This document shows positions 44,360-56,131 of a stretch of 64,000 nt of DNA, in pieces. A program made the translations under genes and the position numbers. Source of the stretch: Favolaschia claudopus (lineage: Eukaryota > Basidiomycota > Agaricomycetes > Agaricales > Mycenaceae); contig JAWWNJ010000026.1 in the NCBI GenBank assembly GCA_037176885.1, forward strand, positions 310,001 to 374,000, in the 5' to 3' direction. The first letter of the stretch is position 1. Every line of letters begins with the position of its first letter. Below the pieces are notes generated by a model. That model was given only the letters and a program-made list of their open reading frames with translations. It ran no database searches and was not told where the DNA came from.

Positions 44360-46008
44360 TGAGCAGCGTCCATTTGCGCTGACTCGGCAAGAATTAGCCT
44401 CATGGTTTTCAGTTGATCAGATGCAAGGCAACACCTGCAACTCTGCACACAGCTGCTGAGTGAACTTAACATCTTGGGTGGTGGGGAGGGTGCGGTGCGA
44501 GTCAGCGTCAGCCTCGGCGTTGGTGTCGTTGGGTCCTTCAGTGAGTGGAGGAAAGGCCAATTGATGGCTTTGGAAGAGGAATAAGGGTGAGAAATCCAAC
44601 ATAGGCACGTAGATTCACCTGTAATCCTATTTCTCCTAACACCAAAGAGAGGCGAGGGGAGGGTGCTGTGGCGGCGCTACATCGGGGGGGATTGTCATGG
44701 TGGTGGTGCTAGCACCGGCAGCGCGCAGGGTTTGTGGTTTGTTTGAGGTAGACGGTGGGGTGATCAAAGGTTGGCAGACGCAGCCCAGGAGTCAGATGGC
44801 GGATGAAGCGCTGCATGAGGCAGTGGCATCAGCGGTTGTGGGGGTGCTGGTGTGGACGATGACAAACCTAGATTATGTGCTGGCATGACCCGTTGCGATC
44901 CGCACATTTCGGAACGCTTTCGACTGGCTGCGGCGATCGGCTGCGAATAGCCGATACTCCTGCAGATTGAGACGTCGAACCTTTGTTCCACTGGGATATA
45001 ATACTCTTTTAGTGCAATACTGCGAGTTCGTCATTGAAAAGCAATAACTCACCGTGGGGCGTATGATATGGTGTCATTCCGAAACATATGTTTCAAGGTA
45101 ATACTTAGATGATGTCTAGATGCACAAACATGTCAGAAATGTGTTCATCGTTGTTGAACGCGTGAAGGTCATTAACTGTCGGGACGCCGGACTGAGCTTT
45201 GTTCCAGGCGTCACACGAGCGCTTAAATTGGACTTACAGTCGTCTGGAGTCATTTTAAATGGCTTGAGATGTTACATTGAATCTGTGAAGCGGGAGCGCT
45301 TCTGCTGATAGCTCTTGCTGGATGAGGACTTGGACGCGTCGGTTCGGCGGAAGCGACGCGGGAGGGCGAGTACGCGCATTCAGTACTCAAGCCCAATATA
45401 TTCGTGTAACCCTGTGATTGGGCTCATGTCTCCCTTGAGGGGGGAGCAGTAGATGGGTGCTCAGCCGAGGTAAGGGATTCGGGTTCGCACCACCGCCTGA
45501 GCCTCGAGTTGAGCGCTAGACGGACATGTTTTGGTGCAAGTAAGAATTGATTAGATCACTACCTTAGAAATATACACATGTAAATGAATACGAGAGTCTG
45601 TATCATAAGTAGCGAAAATATACAATATTTACATCGTCGTCACAGAATCCAAAACTCTGTGAAGATCATACAAGTACAAGAAGATACAAAATCAGTGGAA
45701 AAACTACAGGAAACAATAGCATATGCAACCGAAATAAGGTGTAGAAGCAAGGCTATAACAAGAACGACTGAGATCCCCTCAGTGCAGTCTTGTATAACAA
45801 GAAGCGTATGGATCAAACCATTGGTAAATCCTGGCAAAGCAAGTCAGTGTTTGCTTCGACTGGAGATGTCACACTAGGATATCACATCTGACCTTGAAAG
45901 CCTCGCCCAGGTGTGTCGGGAGGGTTGGAGGGAATGTTCAGAGAGCCTAAGTCATATAGAGCTGGTGTAGTTTGATAATCTTCCACAGCAACGAAACAAT
46001 GGTCAAGA
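44360..46008. other. Flank of the gypsy insertion; no supportable gene
   Basis: The first 300 bp on the minus strand have exon-like composition (TLPTTQDVKFTQQLCAELQV) and continue the sequence interrupted at 26134, but no complete gene can be built. 45000-46008 shows only short frames. Confidence 0.35.
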
Positions 46009-46389
46009 TGTTGGAATGTGGGTTTTGCCTCTGACATCTCTCACTCTCATGAGTGTCACCACTTTGATCCTTCATGATCCTATCATCAATATCTGATCCT
46101 ACTGATCCTATGCACCCCTATGATCCTTTATGACCCTATCATTGATACCAGATCCTACTGATCCTATGTCCCTTGTTCCCAATTAGGTAGTTCCTTTGTG
46201 CCCAATTAGGTCTTCCCTTTATCTTACCATATGTAGCATTCCCTTTGTTCCTGTACCTATATATACAGCCTAGCTAGTGCCTTGAGTCCTCAGTTCTCAC
46301 TGTTGACTTCAGGCAAGTATCTACTTCACATTGCAATCTACTAGAGTTCTCACTGTTGACTTCAGACCTCTGTGCTTGCCTGTTCAACA
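46009..46389 (+). repeat. Solo copia LTR with target duplication CAAGA
   Basis: 381 bp, TGTTGGAATG ... TTCAACA, flanked by CAAGA at 46004-46008 and 46390-46394. It contains repeated gatcctatgatcc-like words and a TATATATAC box at about 46258. It pairs with 47833-48251 (opposite orientation) and with the fragment at 9253-9347. Confidence 0.9.
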
Positions 46390-47832
46390 CAAGATAACTA
46401 ACCATTCATGCCAAGTTACAGCGAAGTGAGACACAACTGGGTTTAGTCTTAATTGGAGCAAGGGGCGAGTTGCTTGGCTTGATAGGAGGTATACAGTACT
46501 ATGAGTAGGTCAAGATTGGTTCGGGTGTTGACCCAGAGACACACCAACTGATTTGAGAGAGAAAAACAATATGCCAGCCGACATGTGAGACCTGTGCTTG
46601 CAGCGAATTTGAATTGGGAAGGGACTGGGCATGCAAGGCGGGGTTGACGAGGTAACGAGACATGCTGGGGAGTTTTGGTTTGGAGGCCTTGGTGAAAGAA
46701 TGGATAAACTTGCCAATTTAGGTATACAAAAACGCGACAACCTAGATAAATACTGAGTGTGCAGGCGCACTTTTGATTGTGGATTTGCAGGGAAGATACT
46801 GGCATCGAGAGAGGACTGCAAGGTACTCGGAGAAGCCTGAGATCAAGGGATTTGGTGCAGACTCAAGCAAAGACAGGAAGGGACATTGCTGCAGCACAGA
46901 GCATGAGATACTGAAGATTGAATTGCGTTGTTTCAGATAGTTTGGACCCAAAGCAAGGCAAGGAAGTCATAGTCGTCTACAGGAGTGTCCGGAGAGCCAA
47001 TAGCAACTTTGGATCATGAGATTTGAGAAATGAAAGAGAAATGGACGCACTTTGGTGAGTGGCTCAAAATGACATCCCTGAAAAACCATCATCCCAGCTT
47101 AGGTATTGGTAACTTGAGGGGAATGTTGAGGTGCAAACTTGAATTATTTATACATACATGAGCAAGGTTTTTAAATACATTGAACTCTCGGAAGGTTGGA
47201 GGCTCAATGATGTCGGGATGTTGGGATGGTAGCGGGAGGGTGCGGGATCCGGTGATAGGGCCGCTCAGCGGCTAGGCATGAAATGCCCGGAATTTATCGA
47301 TTTTCGAGACCTATCAGCGGGAGAAGTGAGGCTAGAATAATAGAAGATATGCCCGACCTCGCGGGCAGTATCTTATTGCTGTGGATAGCCAACAAGCTGG
47401 CGGGCCACTAACGGGTAGCAGAGGCTTAGCGACACTTTCCTAAACATGGGTGCGAGACTCTGCCGCTGACTATTTCTAAACTGCCGGGCCAAGGGACTTA
47501 GTGGGAAACTACTATCTCGAGGTGCTGGAGGCAACCAAGAGGAACTACCGGACTCCCTGAGGTTAGGCGCTCACCCGCCGACCCACATGAAGAAGATCTA
47601 GCGGGGGACCATCTGAGTTCGAAGTTGTCTGAGTTCAACTTCGAACTCAGGACGGCCGCCACTCTACCGACAAACATCATCACCGGCAGGCTGTAACCGA
47701 GCAGGCCGGCTGATCCAGGACAGCCGGGACTTAACCAACTACCAGCGGGAGCACCGCGGAGCCAGCGGCTATCCAGCCAACGGCTCTGTTAGATTGATGA
47801 GAAGGACATGGCGAGTTGCTGGGGACATTTCC
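46390..47832. other. No gene seen between the two solo LTRs
   Basis: Short overlapping frames only. From about 47220 the sequence becomes rich in GCGGG/CCCGC words (see the region 48252-50245). Confidence 0.35.
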
Positions 47833-48251
47833 TGTTGAACAGGCAAGCACAGAGGTCTGAAGTCAACAGTGAGAACTCTAGTAGATTGCAATGTGAAGTA
47901 GATACTTGCCTGAAGTCAACAGTGAGAACTGAGGACTCAAGGCACTAGCTAGGCTGTATATATATGTACAGGAACAAAGGGAATGCTACATATGGTAAGA
48001 TAAAGGGAAGACCTAATTGGGCACAAAGGAACTACCTAATTGGGAACAAGGGACATAGGATCAGTAGGATCTGGTATCAATGATAGGATCATAAAGGATC
48101 AGAGGGGTGCATAGGATCAGTAGGATCAGATATTGATGATAGGATCATCATAGGATCAGTAGGATCAGATATTGATGATAGGATCATAAAGGATCAAAGT
48201 GGTGACACTCATAGAGTGAGAGATGTCAGAGGCAAAACCCACATTCCAACA
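47833..48251 (-). repeat. Solo copia LTR with target duplication TTTCC
   Basis: 419 bp, same family as 46009-46389, reversed. Flanked by TTTCC at 47828-47832 and 48252-48256. It has one more copy of the ggatcagtaggatcagat repeat than its partner. Confidence 0.9.
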
Positions 48252-49345
48252 TTTCCCGCTGATTACGGACAAACCGAACGGCGAGTGGCGAGCTGCTAAC
48301 GCGGCTCGGCTCTCCCTACTTCCCCCGGGACTTAGACTGTTCTGAAGATAGAGGACGAGATGAACTTGACCGCTCTCGAGCCATTGACTAACTACTCAGC
48401 GGGAAGCCTTTTCGACTTCAACTCGAGCAGCGGCAAGACCATATTATGAAGGGGGAATTTCATGTCCCCGGGAGGGGACATGGCAACCAGCACGCCATTG
48501 CGCTGCAATAAGGCACAATACCCACCCGCCCGCATGGACTTTCTCCGGGAGGCAGTCTTTTCACTCACGACTCGCAATCCTGAATATACCATTGGTTCCC
48601 AGCGGGCGCGGCATCAATCTTGGACACTCTCTCATCATGATTTTATTTGGTTGTTTCTGCTCCCGCTGCATGTATTTAATCTCCCGCTGTACTTTTTGTT
48701 ACTCAGTCAATTACCTACCCGTAGACAAGGGCAGTTTGTAGCGGACTCTAAAATTTGAATTGAACTTTGAAAGAGACTAGACTTGATATCTGAGAGAGAC
48801 TCGAGTGATACGGAAAGACTTGTGCATACCGAGCCGCCAGAACTTTGAGACCCCCGCCAGCCTTTCAAGCCGGAGCCCTCCTGAAATACGAAGCCCCGTT
48901 TCTCGCCGTTCCGCGGTATAACCAAGACCCCCGTTTGTGATCGCCGCCGCGTAGTGGTGTAAGTGCCCTGGTCACTGTTAGTGTCCGCGCCATCGACGTA
49001 AGAGCCCCGCTCCTCACCAGAGCTGCGCCAGTTGAATAAGAACCCCGTCCCGCTGAGCCGCGCCTTCTGCTCGCCGGTTGTCATCCAGAAAGCTTCTTGC
49101 CGGTTGACGATCCACTACCAAGTGACGCTTTTCTATTGGCACGGAGACCCTCCCCGCTAGACTCAGAATTTCTCATTTGGAAGTCTCAGAAAGAGTGACT
49201 CTTCGCTTCTCCCGCTGCGAATCGTTTTGCCTGCTATGTTCTCGCTAGACAATCTAGTAGTTCGTCCCGCTCAAACGTAGCAACCTTGATTGATTGAAGC
49301 TTGCACAAGTATTCTGAGGGACGATACGTGCTCCCGCCACCCCGA

Positions 49346-49365
49346 ACACACACACACACACACAC
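49346..49365 (+). repeat. AC dinucleotide microsatellite
   Basis: Ten uninterrupted AC units. Confidence 0.9.
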
Positions 49366-49756
49366 GTCGTATTGGATTAGATTTTGTGATTTTATATTCC
49401 GGTATATTTCACGCCTACACCTACACGCACTGTTTCAATGCGCTGACCAGTTGGAAGGGAAGATCAATAATAATAACTACCTAAAGAACGTGGGACAAGG
49501 TGAGATGAAGTCGCTTATCTTCGATAGTTCCCGACATCTGATATCCCGGATAGGAATCACCCTACAGCGCAAACTGGTTGTCGCAATTGCAGAGAGTGAC
49601 CAGCAAGTCGCAGCATTCAAAGACGTCAGCCGTGTACAGTCTAGAAAGAGGTCAGAGTTCAATGGCGGAAAGCGATTAGCGACTGGTTAGAGGATCCCAC
49701 AAAACCTAACCCCTACATTCTCTCCCGCTGAGGTAAATACGACCAACAGTACAGGT

Positions 49757-49873
49757 ATGCACATTATAATGTGCCTCGAGTTTCCCAGAGGGTGCACGTT
49801 ACAATGCACCCTATACCCTCTCAAGGCACGGTGCACATTATAATGCACCCAGGTGCGCATTATAATGTGCCCC
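49757..49873. repeat. Array of four related palindromes
   Basis: The perfect palindrome GCACATTATAATGTGC at about 49759 is followed by three variants near 49790-49811, 49830-49850 and 49852-49873, all of the form GGTGC(A/G)C...TATAATG(T)GC(A)CC. They lie 370-490 bp upstream of the first KDZ companion gene. Such spacing and symmetry suggest binding sites for a dimeric protein or hairpins; no function is known to me. Confidence 0.7.
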
Positions 49874-50245
49874 TCGGATTTACCAAAGGTGTCATCTAAC
49901 GGCACTTCGGCATCTGATCCCAGCTCGGATAAGCCCGAGTAGTTGATCCCCGCCTTCAAATCACATCAATCCCTCGGCAAATGCGAGCCGTCTCCAGCAT
50001 CATCAAGGCGGCGTTTGATGATGTGACATTGTGACATCTATCTTCCCTCCCGCCTTCGTCCCGCCCCTCGACGCCCACGTTGGGGGCTCTCCTACTGTCT
50101 TCGTCCTGCCCTTCGACGATACAACGTCGAGGGGCATACTTTCCAACTGTTTTTGTGTACTTTCTCTTGACGGGCGGATCAATCAAAACCTCGGCTAATT
50201 CGTTCTCTCGCTTGACGACGTTTCTCCCACCACCTACCCTCCTCA

Positions 50246-50682
50246 ATGAACACACCGACGTTCCCTGTCAACGAAATCGACCCCGACTCCATTCGCCGGT
50301 ACAAGAGACGGTGCGCCTCCCGCGCATATAACGAGCGGTTCGTGCTCCATCTCGCTTGTCACCTCGTTCGCTTATTCTTGATCAGTAACAGGGAAACTCG
50401 TAATGCAAAAAAGCGGGAAAGGATGGCGGCGCTTCGCGAAAAGCAGAAAGACGACCCCCTGCTAGTTCAGGCAGCTCGGCAGATCGCAAAGGCGGATTCT
50501 GCCCGTCGTTATCGTGAACAGTGAGTCTACAATCATATTCCCGCTCGTACTCGACAGCTGACCAACACAGGAACCGGGAGCTTTTAGCCATCAAGGCCTG
50601 GGCCGCCCGCACACAAGCGCGACGCCAAGCCGAACGCCAGCAGCGCCGACAACGGATTGCAGCGGCGCTTTCTCATGCGTAG
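50246..50682 (+). CDS. KDZ-associated small basic protein (110 aa, bZIP-like composition)
   Basis: Three exons in phase: 50246-50337, 50392-50520 and 50571-50682. MNTPTFPVNEIDPDSIRRYK starts a very basic protein with a heptad-like helix (RNAKKRERMAALREKQKD) and a second basic helix (AARTQARRQAERQQRRQRIA). Arg and Lys exceed 30 percent. The basic-region-plus-helix pattern recalls bZIP proteins, but the leucine heptads are not convincing. It lies 1.05 kb upstream of the transposase on the same strand. Likely nuclear and nucleic-acid binding, by composition only. Confidence 0.7.
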
Positions 50683-50823
50683 TTTCTCTCTTTGCTATGT
50701 ATTTCAAAGTAAATCTTATCATCTTGTACATCGAGCCCATTAATTCTGAATACTCTACAATTGAAGGCCACAAAAACAATACAAAACAAATACTGTCTCT
50801 CACACTATCATCATCCATCGCCT

Positions 50824-51638
50824 ATGAATCGTTGTCGTCCTCCTGTCTATTGGGATCCCGGGGAAACGGACAGAACGTTGGCTGGCAAGGCGATGTATCT
50901 TGTCTCTGGGGTTTATGTGACACACCCCGGAATTTACACTTCTTGGTGCGCAACAATTTCCTTCCCCACTATCTTTGTCTCAATTCGGATACAGGCCCTC
51001 TGCCAACGCGCGGGTCGCAGGGATCTCGCGAGCCAGCGTTAAGAAGTATTGGGATTACACTGAGCTTTTGGCTGCCTGGCACGCAGGATGTTATCGCGGC
51101 GAGCATCCACATCCAACCCCCCCCGCCATCTCCCTCACCATCTCCCTCGCCACCTCCGTCGTTGCCTCCGTCATCGCCTCCCTCGACCTCCTCGCGTTCA
51201 ACTGTGCCCTCTCCACGTTCGTCTCGATTGCCTCGATCCCCCCAGGGTGCAGCATCGCCAGCTCGCGCACCTCGTCCGGCCGTTGTCCCAGCTCCGCCTC
51301 GACCCCAGCCTTCCTCTGGTGGCTCCTCATCCCCTTCTGTGCCGCGTCGCACACAGCCGAGCGTTACGGCTCCGTTGCCACGTTCACAGCCAGCAACGCC
51401 ATCTCGTCGGTCCCGCAAGACGACGCGCGACCCAAGTCCCGTTTTGACCTTTCGAATTGACAGCCTCTCCCGCACACCGTCTCCGGTCCTTCGCCCGCCC
51501 ACGCCCGCATCTCCACCCCCGTCGTCCCCCCCACCCAACGATCACGAGGACCCGCCCGCTTACTCGGAGATACCAAATGCGGCTCCCTCTGCATCCGTTG
51601 CGACTGCACGGACCGGTCGCCGACGCCACCGCGGCTGA
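50824..51638 (+). CDS. Protein with RNase H1 N-terminal-like (RHNLS/Cauli_VI) domain and Pro/Ser-rich tail, frameshifted
   Basis: Exon 1 50824-50945 and exon 2 from 50995 join in phase. MNRCRPPVYWDPGETDRTLA leads to AMYLVSGVYVTHPGIYTSWP and then VAGISRASVKKYWDYTELLA, which follows the pattern of the RNase H1 N-terminal hybrid-binding domain (G-x-Y-x-S-W ... V-x-G-x-S-x-A-x-x-K). No RNase H catalytic domain follows. The domain frame and the Pro/Ser-rich tail (ending APSASVATARTGRRRHRG) are joined only if one C is removed from the C8 run at 51117-51124, so there is a one-base insertion or a sequence error. The domain is known to bind RNA-DNA hybrids or dsRNA in RNase H1. It sits 97 bp upstream of the KDZ transposase. 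Confidence 0.65.
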
Positions 51639-51735
51639 ATGGAGAGACTACGTTTTGTTATATTGTTCCAAATAAATGATTTTACATGCGCTACTCCCCG
51701 AGTGACTTGTCCCTGTTTTTTACACCTCAACACCG

Positions 51736-54700
51736 ATGGAACGTAAACGAAAGCGAGTTGTGTACAAGCATACATCAACAGAACATGAGTCGAGTGCGGC
51801 CAATGCTTCGGGGAGGCGGGTTCGCATTGAGCATCATCCCGCTCCTCCCCGATCTCCTGAAAAACAGACCCACCACGACATCTATGACCAACTTATGGGA
51901 TTTGCCGACGAAGATCAGCCTCCACCCGTGCTGTCCGAAGGTCCTGCTGCACTGAAGATCAAATTGAAGTCCAAAGCGAAACGATACGAGAATTCGGCAT
52001 GTTTTTATACTTGTATTCACTGGTAGTAACTTACACCTCAAATCTTTGAATTTAATAGGATCATCCAGTGAAGACTTGGATTCCCATGCGCGACGACTAT
52101 ATGGATGGTCTCTTACAACTCAAAGGTCGGGGTCCATGGTGGATCAAAGGGTGCGCTGTCTGCGGCTACTCCGAACCCACTTGGCGTTGTGAGGACTGCT
52201 TCGGCAACCGCCTTTTGTGTTGTGCATGCGTCACCGAGCGACATCGTGACCAGCCTCTGCACTTGCTACAGGTCAGTACAAGATTCATTTGACTCTATCT
52301 TATCTTACTCATTAATCTAATAGGAATGGGACGACGGACACTTCAAGCATCGCACCTCCCAAGACCTCAATTTAAGATATCAGATAGGACATCCATTCGG
52401 GGAAGACTGTCCTTTCAACTATTCCGGCACTTCTAGACCTTTTGTCGTGCTTGACAACAACGGCATCCATACCCTCAACATCGATTTCTGTCGCTGTTCC
52501 GGCGCACCTTCCGAAGTTGATCAACTACTCAATGTCGGCTGGTTCCCCGCCACACATCAAGATCCGTCGACGGCAGCTACGTTAAACCTGCTCCGGCGGT
52601 TTCATAAGCTCAATTTACAAGCTCGACTGCCGGGTTACGATTTTTACAACACATTGGTGCTCTTGACAAATGCAGCAGGATTGAGCAAAGTTCCAGTATG
52701 TTGACTTCTATCTTTTTCATTTTACATGAAACTAATTATTTCTAGGATCGTCTACAACAATTCATGAACATGGTTCGCGAGTATCGGCATTTACAGATGT
52801 GCATGCGGGCAGGGCGCGGACATGATCCCGCCGGCATTGCAGGCACCCAACCCGGTGAACTGGCTACTCCCTGCCGTGCATGTCCTCATCCAGGCATCAA
52901 TTTGCCGGAAGGATGGGAGGACGCGCCACCCGAAGTCGCGTACGTTGCCTCCGAATCAACCTCCACGAGGCACTGATCCGTTTCCTAGATGGATCTACCG
53001 TCAATTTGTTTCCGAGGATGCCAACTTCAAGATGAAGGGACGTGCCCAATCCTCACGCGAAAACGATCCCACCTTGGGCCCTGGATGGGCATACATGGTT
53101 GCAAGTGACGCCTATCTCAAGTTCCTTGCTGAACACATCGATGAGGACGAGGTATTCTCTTATGTTCATTGATTCGGAGGGTCAACCGCTTATGCATTTG
53201 ACAGATCAGTCATTGTGTTTCATTTGCCGCACTTTGGTCCGCCAACAACAAACGCTCCAAAGGATTACGGGCAACGGGGATCGGATCCGTCAGCTGTTCG
53301 CGGCATGAATTGTTCCGACCTCTTGGTACTGGTGACCTCCAAAAGGGAGAGAAGTGCGTTGATTCATTCACAAGTCTGTAATATCGGCTCACATTCTTCT
53401 AACCAGATATTCTAACATGGATTATTTGTGGTTTTCCAGTCTTATAGGCATCACCTTGCTGACAATCGTCGCAAGCTATGACATTGCCTGTCAGTGGTGC
53501 CGGAACTTCTGGACACGCGCCAAGGACATGCCGGAAAATCTCCAGCTTCCAGATTGGGTTCAAGTTATCTTCAAAGTTCCCAAGTTTCATCTACCACCGC
53601 ACGTTAAGAAGTGTCACGGCCCGTACTCGTTCAATTTCACGAAGGGCGTCGGAAGGACGGACGGTGAAGGAGTAGAAAGAAATTGGTCATGGCTCAATCT
53701 GGCGGCTAGATCAATCTCCGTCATGGGGCCTGGATCGCGCGAGGATACCATTGACGATCTGTGTGCATTTTTCAATTGGAAAAAGACGGTTGATCTCGGT
53801 AAGTGTCCAGATACTATCTCAGAATCTAATCTAATCCTATGACAGGGAATTCTTTACTACGGAAAATGGTCTTAGCAATCCCGCAAGCCATGATCCACAG
53901 TCGAGCATTTCATTCTTTCACTAATGGTTTAAGGGAGGGTCATGAGAGCGACTTGTCGAAGTGGGAAAAGATGGTAAGAGATTGGGAGATGGACCATGAA
54001 AACCCGAACCCATACGACTATGCCGATGTCGAAGGTGAGCTTCGAGATATTTACGGAAGATATTCACTCACCTTCCACACAGCGAAAACAATGACCGACG
54101 TGTTGGCGCGCATCGCCGCCGAGGAGCATGACGCGGTAATCCGTGACGGCGCGTCCGCTCTCACCCTCAAGCCAGGACCATTTTTGATTGAAGGGATCGA
54201 GATTCAACAAACACAGTACGTGATACATCATGCCTACACCCATCGCTTATCTTTGACAGAGAGACATTGCGACTTGAAGTCAAACGGCCCAACCGCACCA
54301 CAATACAAGCAACAGCCCTCCAGCGCTCAAGGACGTTGCTGTTAGCAAAGGTCAAGGTCTTACACGACGAGCAAGCCAAGTATATGCCTGGCCTCAAGAC
54401 GTGGCTTGGTCAACAATCACCCGCCCTACCAACCGGCAACAATGCCCAGCCCGAAACCATCCCCATCTATCTGCCTTCTTCTCTACCTCCGGATGCACGC
54501 GCCCATGTTTGCGCACCGTCCCTCGTTCAGCAAGAAGACGCGTTACGCCACGCACAAGCTCTCGAGGCGCTCCACTTACTTCGCTCGAACCTACGGACAC
54601 GAACTTTTGCGCATCAGTTCCAGCGCAGGCATACCGGCTCGCAAGGCGCATACACCAAATCTCGCGAGCTACTTGACGGCATTGAACGCCGCATCCGGTC

Positions 54701-55469
54701 CGCAAGCACGCGATATCGAGCAGCACGGGAAGCATTACTTAACTTGCGGGGTTCCGGCACATGGGAGGAGGAATTGCGGGAGTTGAGAAAAGAGGACGTC
54801 CGCGGCATGAACGAACGCCTATTGAACGAGCAAGAGAAGGAGGAAAATCGCAAGGCCCGGCTGTTGGCGGGATTGCCAGAAGACGCGAGTGGGAATGATG
54901 TGGATGAATACGGTGAGCCTGTCGAGCCCACCACCTTGTTCAATCTGGAAACTGGCGAGGGACGACGGCTACTGTCTTGGATCTGGTATTCTGGAGGCGC
55001 TGGGACATCTGACGTCAACGGGGATGGTTCACTTCATGAAGGTATTGTTTTCAATTTATATTCAACTCTACATATTGACAATCAAGCAGATATTCGAGTG
55101 GAGTGGACGAAAGCGTGTGCCCGCGCGGATCGGTGGCGGGAAGAATTGATTCTCTTGGACGAAGAGATGCGGCGAGTTCTCGAATTCTGTTCATGGAAAG
55201 CACGCTGGTGGGAAGAACGGAGTGGACTCAGGTCGTCGGGCGTTACAGCGGAATTGCGAGAGGGGCTGGAGGCATATGCTCGAGCGCAGGCTGCGCGGGA
55301 ACGGGCATGGGAGTCGGCATGGCGGGAGAAATGGGCGGCGGTGCGGGAACGGTCCAAAATTGTGATGCGTGATCATTTGGTGGACGTGTCGGAGCTGGTG
55401 CCTTTGGAGATCGAGCTAGATGAGGAGGAAGATATGGAATTGGATGCCGCGGACGATGACGATGAGTAG
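51736..55469 (+). CDS. KDZ transposase with CxC2 cysteine cluster, 1,091 aa, uninterrupted
   Basis: Ten exons: 51736-51996, 52059-52271, 52324-52695, 52746-52939, 52989-53151, 53205-53353, 53407-53798, 53846-54215, 54260-55041 and 55090-55469. All phases agree and the total is 1,092 codons including stop. The first intron appears to use a GC donor. Residues 119-155 form the CxC2 cluster (CAVC, CEDC, CCAC, then His149 and His155). The core has SEDANFKMKGRAQ (first acidic residue), SVSCSRHELFRPLGTGDLQK, YSNMDYLWF, VASYDIACQW, VPKFHLPPHVKKCHG and KGVGRTDGEGVERNWSWL, the hallmark KDZ motifs, followed by MGPGSREDTIDD and a helical C-terminus (WREELILLDEEMRRVLEF). Role: transposition of its own element. 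All motifs look intact, so it may be active. Confidence 0.92.
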
Positions 55470-56131
55470 GGCAGTGTGTAAATCATAGTACGGAACAATT
55501 TACCGCTGTCAAATCATTGCCAAGACGGAATCGAAATATTGCTAGATGTGCATAGTTCTCTATCCTGAATTTTTCTCTCTTCATGCTGACCCATGAGCTT
55601 TTGAAGGTATGATCTCTGACTTTTTGCTGATTTTTGAGTGCCATTTTCATATTTTACAGATTTTTCCAAGCTTTTCAGTTGTGCAACTGGGTTGCGAATT
55701 CAAAACTGCCTTGCGAACACTAGTGTCTTCATCGTCTTTTGGCGTTTTCCGTCTCCTCAAATTGAAAACCCCGCCAAAGTTCGTCAAACGAACCTCAAAC
55801 CATTCTTGTGCTCACACCCATTTTTCAACGCTTTAATTCCGAGTCTCTGACCCTTGGAAGAATATTTTATATGAAGTAATGTTTCTCAAATTGTTACTCT
55901 ATATACGGGTCTCATGCCTTCAGATAAGTAAAGGGCATTGTATAACCGTTCAGCTAAATATCTCTGAGGAAATCTTTGCCTACGCAGCAGTTTTGCACTC
56001 CCAAAAGCAATTTCGGCGATTTGATGTGGTGAGTGCACCATCAAGACGTGGTGAGTGCACCACCATATTGTCGCCTTAGGTGTGACACGCGAACGTCACT
56101 CCGTTCCTCCCAAACCTTCACTTTACCTTGC
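55470..56131. other. Spacer with no gene
   Basis: AT-rich, short frames only. A direct repeat ggtgagtgcaccatca/ggtgagtgcaccacca occurs at about 56028-56063. Confidence 0.4.

Larger units (their letters stand above)
48252..50245. other. Non-coding region with many CCCGC(T/C) words upstream of the KDZ genes
   Basis: No gene. The word CCCGC or its complement, often as TCCCGCTG, recurs about every 100 bp from 47230 to 50070, interrupted only by the solo LTR. The region also contains a CA microsatellite and an array of palindromes. It could be the subterminal region of the KDZ element; no inverted partner was found. Confidence 0.4.

Noticed and set aside
45420..45500. A tRNA-like stretch with GGTTCGCACC
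   Set aside because: No acceptor stem or anticodon arm can be folded around it.
50969..51538. Minus-strand Gly/Arg-rich ORF (189 aa)
   Set aside because: It is the antisense shadow of the Pro/Ser-rich tail of the RNase H1-like gene; repeats of CCT/TCC read as Gly/Arg on the other strand.
54117..54786. Alternative frames overlapping KDZ exon 9
   Set aside because: Exon 9 is the frame that joins its neighbours in phase and carries KDZ C-terminal homology.
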